Shown here piece after piece: positions 16,704 to 24,367 of a stretch of DNA of 32,023 bases. Source of the stretch: Streptomyces sabulosicollis (GTDB lineage: Bacteria > Actinomycetota > Actinomycetes > Streptomycetales > Streptomycetaceae); contig NZ_JAEEAP010000053.1 of assembly GCF_016103465.1 (NCBI RefSeq), positions 1 through 32,023 on the forward strand, written 5' to 3'. The notes below the pieces were generated by a model, which saw nothing but the letters and a program-made list of their open reading frames with translations, made no database searches and was not told the DNA's origin. Numbering within the stretch: the first letter of the stretch is position 1; each line of letters begins with the position of its first letter. Made by a program: the position numbers and the translations under genes.

Positions 16704-18838
16704 CCACGCTCCAGCGGACCGTGGGCGCGGAGGTGACCCGTGTCGAAGGGCGCGAGAAGGTCACCGGTGCCGCGCTCTACGCGTACGAGTACCCGGTGCC
16801 GGACGCCCTGTACGCGTGGGCGGTGCAGTCCACCGTCCCGCGCGGCACGGTGCGCGCCGTCGACCCCGCCGCGGCGCTGTCCCTGCCGGGCGTGGTCGCC
16901 GTGCTCGACAGCCGCAACGTGGTCCGGCTGCGCCCGACCGACACCCCCGAACTCGCCGTACTGCAGTCCCCCGAGGTGGCCTACCGCGGGCAGATCGTGG
17001 CGGCCGTGGTGGCGGACACCTTCGAGACGGCCCGTCAGGCCGCCGCCGCCGTGCGCGTCGAGTACGACGTGGACGACCACGACGCCGAGCTGACGGACGG
17101 CGATCCGCGCATCTTCGTCCCCGACACGGTCAACGGCGGGTACCCGGGGCACACGGAGACCGGCGATGTGGAGGCCGCCCTCGCCGCGGCGCCGGTCGTC
17201 CTGGACGCCACGTACACCACGCCCCCCGAGCACACCGCCACGATGGAACCGCATGCCACCATCGCGGTCTGGGACGGGGACACGCTCACCCTCTACAACG
17301 GCGACCAGGGCCCCTGGATGACGGCCGCCAGGGTGGCCGAGCTGTTCGGCCTGCCCGAGGGCGCCGTCCGGATCGTCGCCGACCACACCGGCGGCGGCTT
17401 CGGCTCCAAGGCGATTCCGCGCCCGCCCACGGTGCTCGCCGCGCTGGCCGCCCGCGCGGTGGGCCGCCCGGTCAAGGTGGCGGCCACCCGGCAGCAGATG
17501 TTCACCATGGTCTCGTACCGCACGCCCACCCGGCAGCGCATCCGGCTCGGCGCCGAACGGGACGGCAGGCTCACCGCCATCTGGCACGACGCGCTGCAGC
17601 AGAGCTCCACGCTCACCCCGTACTGCGAGCAGACGGTCACCTGCACCCGCGTCATGTACGCCGCGCGCCACCGCCGGACCACCCATCGCCTGGCGCAGCT
17701 GGATGTGCCGACGCCCTCGTGGATGCGCGCCCCCGGCGAGGCGCCCGGGATGTTCGCGCTGGAGAGCGCGATGGACGAGCTGGCCGTGGAGCTGGGCATG
17801 GACCCCATCGACCTGCGGGTGGCCAACGAACCGGCCAGGGACCCCGAGACCGGCCACCCCTTCAGCAGCCGCAACCTGGTGGCATGTCTGCGGGAGGGCG
17901 CGGCGCGCTTCGGCTGGGCGGGCCGCGATCCCGCGCCGGGGCGCCGCCGGGAGGGACGCTGGCTGGCCGGCACCGGAGTGGCGGCGTGCAACTACCCCGC
18001 CCTCACCTGGCCCTCCACCGCGACCGCCCGCGCCGAGCCCGGCGGAGGCTTCACCGTACGGATCGCCGCGGCCGACATCGGCACCGGAGCCCGTACCGCG
18101 CTGACCCAGGTGGCGGCGGACGAACTCGGTGTGGCGATCGACCGGGTCACCCTCGACATCGGCCGCAGCGCCTACGGACAGGCACCGTGGGCGGGCGGTT
18201 CGATGGGCCTCAGCTCCTGGGGCTGGGCGGTGTCCAAGGCGTGCCGGGCGCTGGTCAAGCGGCTGGATGAGGTGTCCGGCGCGATCCCGCCCGACGGGCT
18301 GGAGGTGCGGGCGGACACCGCCGAGGACGTCGAGGCGCGCCGGGCGTTCTCGCGCCACGCCTACGGCGCCCAGTTCGCGGAGGTGCGGGTGGACGCCGTC
18401 ACCGGCCAGGTGCGGGTCGACCGGCTGCTGGGGATGTTCGCCGCCGGACGCGTCATCAACCCCAGGACGGCGGGTTCGCAGCTGCGCGGCGGCATGTGCA
18501 TGGGGCTGTCGACGGCGCTGTACGAGAACCTGGAGACCGATCCGCGGTTCGGCGACTTCGCCAACCACGACCTCGCCACCTATCACATCGCGGCCCACGC
18601 GGATGTGCGGGACGTCCAGGCGCACTGGCTCGAGGAGGACGACGACGAGCTCAACCCGATGGGCAGCAAGGGCATCGGGGAGCTGGGCATCGTCGGCACG
18701 GCGGCGGCGATCGCCAACGCGGTGTACCACGCCACGGGGGTGCGGGTCCGCGATCTGCCGATCACGGTGGAGCGGGTGCGCGCGGGGCTCCCCGCGGGGC
18801 CGCCCGCCGGATTCTCCGCCGGGCCGTCCACTCGCTGA
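16700..18838 (+). CDS. Molybdenum hydroxylase, molybdopterin catalytic subunit (PaoC/YagR-like)
   Basis: The 712-residue large subunit binds the molybdenum cofactor and oxidises the substrate. Family motifs are VEGREKVTGAALYAYE at the start, DHTGGGFGSK (about 229-238), MRAPGEAPGMFALESAMDEL, and the catalytic glutamate E661 in GSKGIGELGIVG. The MRAPGE segment resembles aldehyde-oxidising members. The last 20 residues are Pro/Gly/Ala-rich and poorly conserved. Neither an XdhC/PaoD-type insertion chaperone nor molybdopterin nucleotide transferase genes appear in the window. The transcript probably ends at the hairpin at 18903-18933. Confidence 0.9.
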   Translation: MTTLQRTVGAEVTRVEGREKVTGAALYAYEYPVPDALYAWAVQSTVPRGTVRAVDPAAALSLPGVVAVLDSRNVVRLRPTDTPELAVLQSPEVAYRGQIVAAVVADTFETARQAAAAVRVEYDVDDHDAELTDGDPRIFVPDTVNGGYPGHTETGDVEAALAAAPVVLDATYTTPPEHTATMEPHATIAVWDGDTLTLYNGDQGPWMTAARVAELFGLPEGAVRIVADHTGGGFGSKAIPRPPTVLAALAARAVGRPVKVAATRQQMFTMVSYRTPTRQRIRLGAERDGRLTAIWHDALQQSSTLTPYCEQTVTCTRVMYAARHRRTTHRLAQLDVPTPSWMRAPGEAPGMFALESAMDELAVELGMDPIDLRVANEPARDPETGHPFSSRNLVACLREGAARFGWAGRDPAPGRRREGRWLAGTGVAACNYPALTWPSTATARAEPGGGFTVRIAAADIGTGARTALTQVAADELGVAIDRVTLDIGRSAYGQAPWAGGSMGLSSWGWAVSKACRALVKRLDEVSGAIPPDGLEVRADTAEDVEARRAFSRHAYGAQFAEVRVDAVTGQVRVDRLLGMFAAGRVINPRTAGSQLRGGMCMGLSTALYENLETDPRFGDFANHDLATYHIAAHADVRDVQAHWLEEDDDELNPMGSKGIGELGIVGTAAAIANAVYHATGVRVRDLPITVERVRAGLPAGPPAGFSAGPSTR

Positions 18839-18902
18839 GCGGCCGTCCGCCCGCTGAGCGCCTGTCGCCCGCTGAGCGGCCCCCGGCCCGTCGCGGCTGC
18901 CG

Positions 18903-18933
18903 GGGTGTCCCGCGGTGACGGCGCGGGACACCC
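18903..18933. terminator. Bidirectional terminator between convergent genes
   Basis: GGGTGTCCCGCG (18903-18914) pairs perfectly with CGCGGGACACCC (18922-18933) around a 7-nt loop. It lies between the convergent stops at 18838 (plus) and 18946 (minus) and can serve both. Just before it, CGCTGAGCG-like units repeat three times at about 18833-18878. Confidence 0.8.
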
Positions 18934-18945
18934 GGTCGCGTGGGG

Positions 18946-20217
18946 TCAGCCGTTGTCGGCGGCCCCACCGGCGTCATCCGCGCCCGCGCCGTCACCGGCG
19001 GCCCCGGAGCCGTCAGCGGCGCCGCCGTCCGCCGCGCCGCCGTCGTCCGCCGCGCCGCCGTCGTCCGCCGCGCCACCGTCGTCCGCCGCGCCGCCGCCTC
19101 CGGCCGCGCCGCCGTCCCCGATCTGCGCACCGACCGCCTCCAGCGCGGTCGTCACCGGCTGGAAGAAGGTCTCGCCGCCGGAGGTGCAGTCACCGCTGCC
19201 GCCGGAGGTCAGGCCGATGGCCTCGCCGTCCGCGCTGAACAGCGGGCCGCCGCTGTCGCCGGGCTCGGCGCAGACATCGGTCTGGATGAGCCCGCTGACC
19301 GTGCCCTCGGGGTAGTTGACCGTCGCGTCGAGACCGGTGACCGAGCCGTCGTTCAGCCCGGTGGTGCTGCCCATGCGCTGCACCTGCTGGCCCACCGTGG
19401 CCTCGCCCGCCCCGACGATGTCCACGCTCTGGTCGCCGGTGTTCACCGTGCTGGGGGCCTCGGTGTTGGCGTCGTCGTAGGTCACCAGCGCGAAGTCGCC
19501 GTCACCGGGGAAGGTGGCGTCCTGCACGGTGCCGATGGGCGCGCCGTTCTGGGAGTCCGACCACTGCTCGGCGGCGACGCCGCAGTGGCCGGCGGTCAGG
19601 AACGCCGGGGCGCCGCTGTCCGTGGTGACGTTGAAGCCGAGCGAGCAGCGCGCGCCGCCGCCGAAGATGGCGTCGCCGCCCGCGACGAAGGGCTTGAACT
19701 CGCCCGTGGACTTCTTCAGGGTGGCCATGCCCTCGCCCAGCGACTTCACGGTGGACTCGAGGGTGTCCCACTTCGCCCCGGTGACGGTGGAGTCCGCGGT
19801 GACCCGCAGCTCATTGGTCTTGGGGTCCACCGACCAGGCGGTGCCCGGGATGGTCGCCTTGGTCTTGAGGGTCTTCGCGGCGGTCTGCAGCGCCTTGGTG
19901 CTGTTGTCGACCTTTCTGGCCACCGCCCCCGCGCTCTTGACCTGGACGTTCACATTGTTGTTGTCGCCCACGACATTGACGATGACCTGCTGCTTGTCCT
20001 TGTCGTAGTAGGCCCCGCCGAACGCCTCGCCCAGCTGTGAGGCGAGCTGTGCGGCGATGTCCGCCGCCGACGCGGCGTCCACCTTCTTGGGCTGGGCCTG
20101 GGCGTTGTCGTCCTGTGAGGCGTTGGCGTTGGGCAGGATGATCGCGGCTGCCGCCACGGCGGCGGCCCCGGCCCCCGCGAACACGATCTTTCGCTTGGGT
20201 ACCCGTTTATGGCTCAA
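18946..20217 (-). CDS. Secreted trypsin-like (S1) serine protease with Gly/Ala/Asp repeat tail
   Basis: A 423-residue precursor starting at TTG 20217, chosen because a full AGGAGG (20225-20230) stands 7 nt upstream and the ATG between them is out of frame and stops at once. The signal peptide is about 1-34 (KRVPKRKIVFAGAGAAAVAA, then NANA), and the pro-region is about 35-180. The protease domain carries His211 (TAGHCG), Asp241 (GDGDFALVTYD) and Ser322 (GDSGGP), with cysteine pairs C191/C212 and C316/C344. It is a close paralogue of the protease at 837-2156, with the same triad spacing, but instead of a membrane helix it ends in about 50 residues of Gly/Ala/Asp repeats. It is probably secreted or wall-associated. 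The substrate is unknown. Confidence 0.9.
   Translation of the reverse strand: MSHKRVPKRKIVFAGAGAAAVAAAAIILPNANASQDDNAQAQPKKVDAASAADIAAQLASQLGEAFGGAYYDKDKQQVIVNVVGDNNNVNVQVKSAGAVARKVDNSTKALQTAAKTLKTKATIPGTAWSVDPKTNELRVTADSTVTGAKWDTLESTVKSLGEGMATLKKSTGEFKPFVAGGDAIFGGGARCSLGFNVTTDSGAPAFLTAGHCGVAAEQWSDSQNGAPIGTVQDATFPGDGDFALVTYDDANTEAPSTVNTGDQSVDIVGAGEATVGQQVQRMGSTTGLNDGSVTGLDATVNYPEGTVSGLIQTDVCAEPGDSGGPLFSADGEAIGLTSGGSGDCTSGGETFFQPVTTALEAVGAQIGDGGAAGGGGAADDGGAADDGGAADDGGAADGGAADGSGAAGDGAGADDAGGAADNG
19026..19094. repeat. 18-bp tandem repeat encoding the GGAADD tail
   Basis: Three 18-bp units (19041-19058, 19059-19076, 19077-19094) plus a 15-bp partial unit (19026-19040) encode repeated Gly-Gly-Ala-Ala-Asp-Asp near the C-terminus of the protease. 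One unit differs at a single synonymous base. Copy number could vary by slippage without breaking the frame. Confidence 0.8.
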
Positions 20218-20224
20218 CTCATGA

Positions 20225-20230
20225 CCTCCT
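20225..20230 (-). promoter_or_regulatory. Strong ribosome binding site deciding a TTG start
   Basis: On the minus strand AGGAGG ends 7 nt before TTG 20217. The ATG at 20222 is only 2 nt after it and runs directly into TGA, so the TTG must be the start of the protease. Confidence 0.75.
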
Positions 20231-20327
20231 GTTGGGGGGTTACGGGATCCGCTCATCCGCGACGAGCACGACCCGGCAGTGGATACGGGCGGCGCACGAG
20301 TTGCGTTCAGAGCCATTGAGGAGATCT

Positions 20328-21386
20328 TTATGAGGCCGCCCCGGCGGCCCGCTCCCCTGTGGCCCGCTCCCCGGTGGCCGGCACCAGCTCCGGTGACCCC
20401 TGAGCGGTGACCGGGGCGGCGACCAGCCCACGCCAGGCGGGCGCCCGGTGGCAGGCGGCGGTGCGCCCCTGGCCCACCGGAGCCGCCGCGGGCGAAGTGC
20501 GGCAGGAGTCGGTGACGAACGGGCAGCGGTGGGCGAAGACACAGCCCTCCCGCGCCGCCCAGGCGGGCGGTTCGGCCGACGGGCGCAGCGCCGCCGCGCC
20601 CGGCCCGCCCTCGGCCCGTACGCTCGGCGCGGAGGCGATGAGCAGCGCGGTGTACGGATGCAGGGGACGGCCGAACACCTCCCGCACCGGCCCCTGTTCC
20701 ACCACCCGGCCGCGGTAGAGCACCGCCACCCGGTCGGCGATGCCCGCCAGTGAGCTGAGGTCGTGCGAGATGACCACGACGGCCATCCCGCGCTCGGCGC
20801 GCAGCCGGTCCAGCAGCCGCAGCACCCGGTTGCGGTTGGAGGCGTCCAGCGCGCTCACCGGCTCATCGGCGATCAGCAGCCGGGGCCGGGTGACGATCGC
20901 GCGCGCGAGCAGCACCCGCTGGCGCTGACCGCCCGAGACGGCGCCCGGCAGCCGCTCGCCGAGGCGCGCCGCGTCCAGGCCCACCGTCTCCAGCGCCTCG
21001 TCCACGCGGGCGGCGATCTCCGTGCCGTCGAGCTCCCCCGCCACGGCGAGCGGCTCGGCCACCGCCCGCCGGACCGTCAGCTCCGGGTCCAGCGCCCGCA
21101 GCGGATCCTGGAACGCGTAACTCAACCGCCCCGAACGGCGGAACGCCCGCAGCGCGCGCCCCCGCAGCCCGGATATCTCGCGCCCGTCGAAGACCACCCG
21201 CCCCGAGCGCGGGGGGACGAGGCCCACGGCCGTACGGGCCAAAGTGGTCTTGCCGGAGCCGGTCTCCCCGATGACCCCGACGACCTCCCCCTCGCCCACG
21301 GACAGCTCCACCCCGTCCAGCACCGGCCGCGCGCCCCGCCGGCCGAAGGCCACGGTCAGCCCGGACAGCTCCAGCAGCCCGCTCAT
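20328..21386 (-). CDS. Peptide/nickel-type ABC transporter ATPase 2 (DppF/OppF-like)
   Basis: The 352-residue protein is the second ATP-hydrolysing subunit of the importer. Walker A is GETGSGKT at 40-47, the Q-loop is Gln93 (SYAFQDP), the signature SGGQ is at 151-154, and Walker B is LLIADE at 170-175. A C-terminal oligopeptide-type extension contains HPYTALLIASAP and four cysteines (REGCVFAHRCPFVTDSC and TAACHR), a pattern shared by Dpp/Opp ATPases. It starts at ATG 21386, overlapping the previous stop (ATGA), and is the last gene of the operon. Residues from about 325 are Pro/Ala/Thr-rich. Confidence 0.9.
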   Translation of the reverse strand: MSGLLELSGLTVAFGRRGARPVLDGVELSVGEGEVVGVIGETGSGKTTLARTAVGLVPPRSGRVVFDGREISGLRGRALRAFRRSGRLSYAFQDPLRALDPELTVRRAVAEPLAVAGELDGTEIAARVDEALETVGLDAARLGERLPGAVSGGQRQRVLLARAIVTRPRLLIADEPVSALDASNRNRVLRLLDRLRAERGMAVVVISHDLSSLAGIADRVAVLYRGRVVEQGPVREVFGRPLHPYTALLIASAPSVRAEGGPGAAALRPSAEPPAWAAREGCVFAHRCPFVTDSCRTSPAAAPVGQGRTAACHRAPAWRGLVAAPVTAQGSPELVPATGERATGERAAGAAS

Positions 21387-22459
21387 ACCGCCACCTCCCT
21401 GGTGCCGCGCGCACCGGCCCGCGACAGAACGAGCTCCTCGCCGCGGACACACCGCACCCGCCGCCCGTCGGCGGTCTCCCGCAGCGGCACCGGACCGGTG
21501 AGGCACCCGGGCGCGGCGAACGCGCAGCGGTCGGCGAACCGGCAGCCCGGCAGCCGCGCGCCCACCTCGGGCGGCGCGCCGGGGATCACCTCCAGCTCGC
21601 GCCGCTCCCAGTCGCCGACCGTGGCCACGCGCAACAGCGCCTCGGTGTACGGGTGCAGGGGGTCGTTCAGCACCCGCTCGGCCGGGCCGTCCTCGACCAG
21701 CTCCCCGGCGTAGGCCACCAGGACCCGGTCGCACACCTCGGCGATCACCGCCAGGTCGTGGCTGACCAGCAGCAGCGCCAGGCCGTGCTCGGCGCGCATC
21801 CGGGCCAGCAGCTCCAGGACCTCCGCCTGGACCACCACGTCCAGCGCGGTGGTGGCCTCGTCCGCCACCAGCAGATCCGGCGCGCAGGCCACCGCCACGG
21901 CGATCAGCACACGCTGGAGCATCCCGCCGGACAGCTCGTGCGGATGGCGCCGGGCCACCTCGGCGGGGTCGTGGAGCCCGACGGCGGCGAACAGCTCGAC
22001 GGCCCGCGCATCGGCCCGCGCCCGGTCCATCCCCAGCTTCACCCGCAGCACCTCGGTCAGCTGGCGCCCCACGGTCAGCGAGGGGTTGAGGTACGAGGCG
22101 GGGTCCTGGAAGACGGCGCCCACCCGGGTGCCCCGTACGCGGTCCAACTCCCGGCGGGACAGCCCGGTCAGCGCCTCACCGGCCAGCGTGATCTCGCCCT
22201 CGGACACCGCGCAGCCCGCGGGCAGCAGTCCGAGCACCGACCGGCAGATGAGCGTCTTGCCGCTGCCGGACTCGCCGACCAGGCCGACGGCCTCACCGCG
22301 GCCCACGGTGAACGACACATCGCGTACGGCCGTCAGCCGCCCGGACGAGACGGTGACGCCGAGCCCCTCGACCGACAGCGCGGCCGACCGGTCGGCGGAC
22401 GCCCCGGGCATGGCGGGCGCCCCGGGCGTGGCGGGGTCAGGTGACGGGGAGTGCGGCAT
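21383..22459 (-). CDS. Peptide/nickel-type ABC transporter ATPase 1 (DppD/OppD-like)
   Basis: The 358-residue protein starts at ATG 22459, with AAGGAG upstream. Walker A is GESGSGKT at 62-69, the Q-loop is Gln118 (AVFQDPASYLNPSL), the signature LSGGM is at 176-180 and Walker B is LLVADE at 196-201. The C-terminal oligopeptide domain has HPYTEALLRVA and cysteines in PGCRFADRCAFAAPGC. It powers import together with ATPase 2. The start overlaps the permease 3' end by 23 bp and the stop overlaps ATPase 2 by ATGA. Confidence 0.9.
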   Translation of the reverse strand: MPHSPSPDPATPGAPAMPGASADRSAALSVEGLGVTVSSGRLTAVRDVSFTVGRGEAVGLVGESGSGKTLICRSVLGLLPAGCAVSEGEITLAGEALTGLSRRELDRVRGTRVGAVFQDPASYLNPSLTVGRQLTEVLRVKLGMDRARADARAVELFAAVGLHDPAEVARRHPHELSGGMLQRVLIAVAVACAPDLLVADEATTALDVVVQAEVLELLARMRAEHGLALLLVSHDLAVIAEVCDRVLVAYAGELVEDGPAERVLNDPLHPYTEALLRVATVGDWERRELEVIPGAPPEVGARLPGCRFADRCAFAAPGCLTGPVPLRETADGRRVRCVRGEELVLSRAGARGTREVAV

Positions 22460-23351
22460 CGGCCCGCTCCTTGGTGGTGTCGGGGGATTCGCCGGTGGCG
22501 TCGGTGGCCGGGTCCGGAGCGCCGCCGGGCAGCAACTCGTCCGCCCCGGCGTCCCGTACGGCGTCGGCCAGCAGGTTGAGCGCACCGGCGGTGAGGACGA
22601 TGAGCGCGGCCGGGAACACCGGCGCCCAGATCTGCTGGGTGAGGAAGCCCAGATCGGTGGCGAGCATGCCGCCCCAGGTGGCGGCGGGCGGTTGCACACC
22701 GACCCCGAGGAAGGTCAGCGAGGAGACCACCAGCAGACAGGTGGCCAGCGCGTGGGCGGCCGTGACGATGACCGTCGGCAGGACCTTGCTCCAGATGTGG
22801 GTGCGCAGCACCCGCCCGACCGAGGCGCCGAACAGCTCCGCCGACTCCACGTACTGGGCGTGCCGCAGGCTCAGGCCGGCGGCGCGGGTCATCCGGAAGA
22901 ACAGCGGGGCGTAGAGCACCCCGAGCGCCAGCATGGCCTGGTGCATCCCATTGCCCAGCGCGCCCACCACCGCGATGGCGAACACGGTGAACGGCAGCGT
23001 CATCAGCGCGTCGACGGCGCGCTGCGCGAGCCACTCGCCCACCCGCCCCATCCACAGCGAGGCCAGCCCGGCCGGCACCCCCACCGCCATCGCGGCGGCC
23101 ACCGCCTCCACGGCGCCCGCCACCGAGCGGCCGCTGCCCTCCAGCAGCCGGCTGAGCACATCGCGGCCCAGGTAGTCGGTGCCCAGAAGATGGCCCGGGC
23201 CGGGGCCGCGCAGCATGTTCCGGGGGTGCTGGGCCAGTGGGTCATGGGGCGCGAGCCGGCCGCCGAACACCGCCAGCAGCACGATGGCCAGCAGCACCAG
23301 CAGCGCCACCTTGGCGGAGGCCGGCCGCCACGCCCGTCGCAACGTCCTCAT
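22437..23351 (-). CDS. Peptide/nickel-type ABC transporter permease 2 (DppC/OppC-like)
   Basis: The 304-residue inner-membrane subunit begins MRTLRRAWRP with a first helix at about 14-30. The APHDPLAQHPRNMLRGPGPGHLLGTDYLGRDVLSRLLEG segment typical of DppC follows. The cytoplasmic coupling loop is ESAELFGASVGRVLRTHIWSKVLP (EAA-type). The C-terminal tail (about 270-304, Asp/Thr/Pro-rich) is longer than usual and polar. The start overlaps permease 1 by ATGA, and the last 23 bp overlap ATPase 1. Confidence 0.9.
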   Translation of the reverse strand: MRTLRRAWRPASAKVALLVLLAIVLLAVFGGRLAPHDPLAQHPRNMLRGPGPGHLLGTDYLGRDVLSRLLEGSGRSVAGAVEAVAAAMAVGVPAGLASLWMGRVGEWLAQRAVDALMTLPFTVFAIAVVGALGNGMHQAMLALGVLYAPLFFRMTRAAGLSLRHAQYVESAELFGASVGRVLRTHIWSKVLPTVIVTAAHALATCLLVVSSLTFLGVGVQPPAATWGGMLATDLGFLTQQIWAPVFPAALIVLTAGALNLLADAVRDAGADELLPGGAPDPATDATGESPDTTKERADAALPVT

Positions 23352-24367
23352 CCGCGCGTCACCTCCCGGCGCCGGGCGGCGGGATTCAGCGCGAGCAGCG
23401 CCGCGTTGACGGCCACATTGACCACCAGGACCACCGCGATGGTCACCAGCAGCGTCCCCTGGATCACCGGGATGTCGTGCTGCTCCGCCGACTGCAGGGT
23501 GAGCTGGGCGAGCCCGGGCAGCGCGAAGATCCGCTGGGTGACCACCGCACCGCCGAGCAGCATCGGCACGCTCATGCCGAGCGCCGTCAGCGCCGGTCCC
23601 GCGGCGTTGCGCAGGGCGTGGCCGAACACCACCCGCCGGGCGGGCAGTCCGCGCATCACCGCGCCCGTCACGTAGTTCTCCCGCAACGTCCCCACCAGCG
23701 AGGTGCGCAGCTGACGGGCGATGGCGGCGGCGGCCTCCAGGCTCAGCGCGAACGCGGGCATCACGGTGTACCGCAGCCACTGTGCGGGGTCCATGTCCAG
23801 CGGCACATAGCCCCCGGACGGCAGCCACCCCAGCTCCAGCGAGAACACCGTGACCAGCGCGATGGCCACGACGAAACCGGGCAGGGTGCCGAGCACCGCG
23901 CACAGCGCGGTGACGGCGCGGTCCAGCCGTCCACCCGCCCTGAGCGCGGCGGCGACACCGGCGGCCCCGCCCAGTACCACGGCCATCAGCAGCGAGAGCC
24001 CGGCGATGGACAGATCCACCGGAATGGCCTGCCGGATGCTCGTCGCCACCGGGACCGTGGTGAACCACGAGCGGCCCAGGTCCCCGGTGAAGGCATGCCC
24101 CAGCCAGGACACGTACTGCTCCCACAGGGGCCGGTCGAGGCCGAACTGATGGTTCATCCGGTCGATGTCGGCGGGCGTCGCCGTCTCGCCGAGCACGGCC
24201 GCCGCCGGATTGGCCCCGGAGAGCGCGCCCAGCCCGAAGGTGAGCGCGGAGGACAGCAGGAACACCGTGCCCGCCGTGGCGAGGACACGGCCGAGCGAGC
24301 GCGGCAGACGGGCCGGGCGTACGGACTTCCGGCGCGTGCGCGTGAGGTGTGCGGCGAGCGTGGTCAT
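23348..24367 (-). CDS. Peptide/nickel-type ABC transporter permease 1 (DppB/OppB-like)
   Basis: The 339-residue permease has an Arg-rich N-terminus (1-27) and about six membrane helices. The periplasmic-side sequence GLDRPLWEQYVSWLGHAFTG, GDLGRSW, and the loop RENYVTGAVMRGLPARRVVFGHALRNA are hallmarks of the DppB family. It forms the membrane channel with permease 2. The start overlaps the binding-protein stop (ATGA) and the stop overlaps permease 2 (ATGA), so all are translationally coupled. Confidence 0.9.
   Translation of the reverse strand: MTTLAAHLTRTRRKSVRPARLPRSLGRVLATAGTVFLLSSALTFGLGALSGANPAAAVLGETATPADIDRMNHQFGLDRPLWEQYVSWLGHAFTGDLGRSWFTTVPVATSIRQAIPVDLSIAGLSLLMAVVLGGAAGVAAALRAGGRLDRAVTALCAVLGTLPGFVVAIALVTVFSLELGWLPSGGYVPLDMDPAQWLRYTVMPAFALSLEAAAAIARQLRTSLVGTLRENYVTGAVMRGLPARRVVFGHALRNAAGPALTALGMSVPMLLGGAVVTQRIFALPGLAQLTLQSAEQHDIPVIQGTLLVTIAVVLVVNVAVNAALLALNPAARRREVTRG

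Noticed and set aside
16415-18931. 838-residue minus-strand open frame opposite the molybdenum hydroxylase large subunit
   Set aside because: Shadow frame; the plus-strand protein carries all family motifs.
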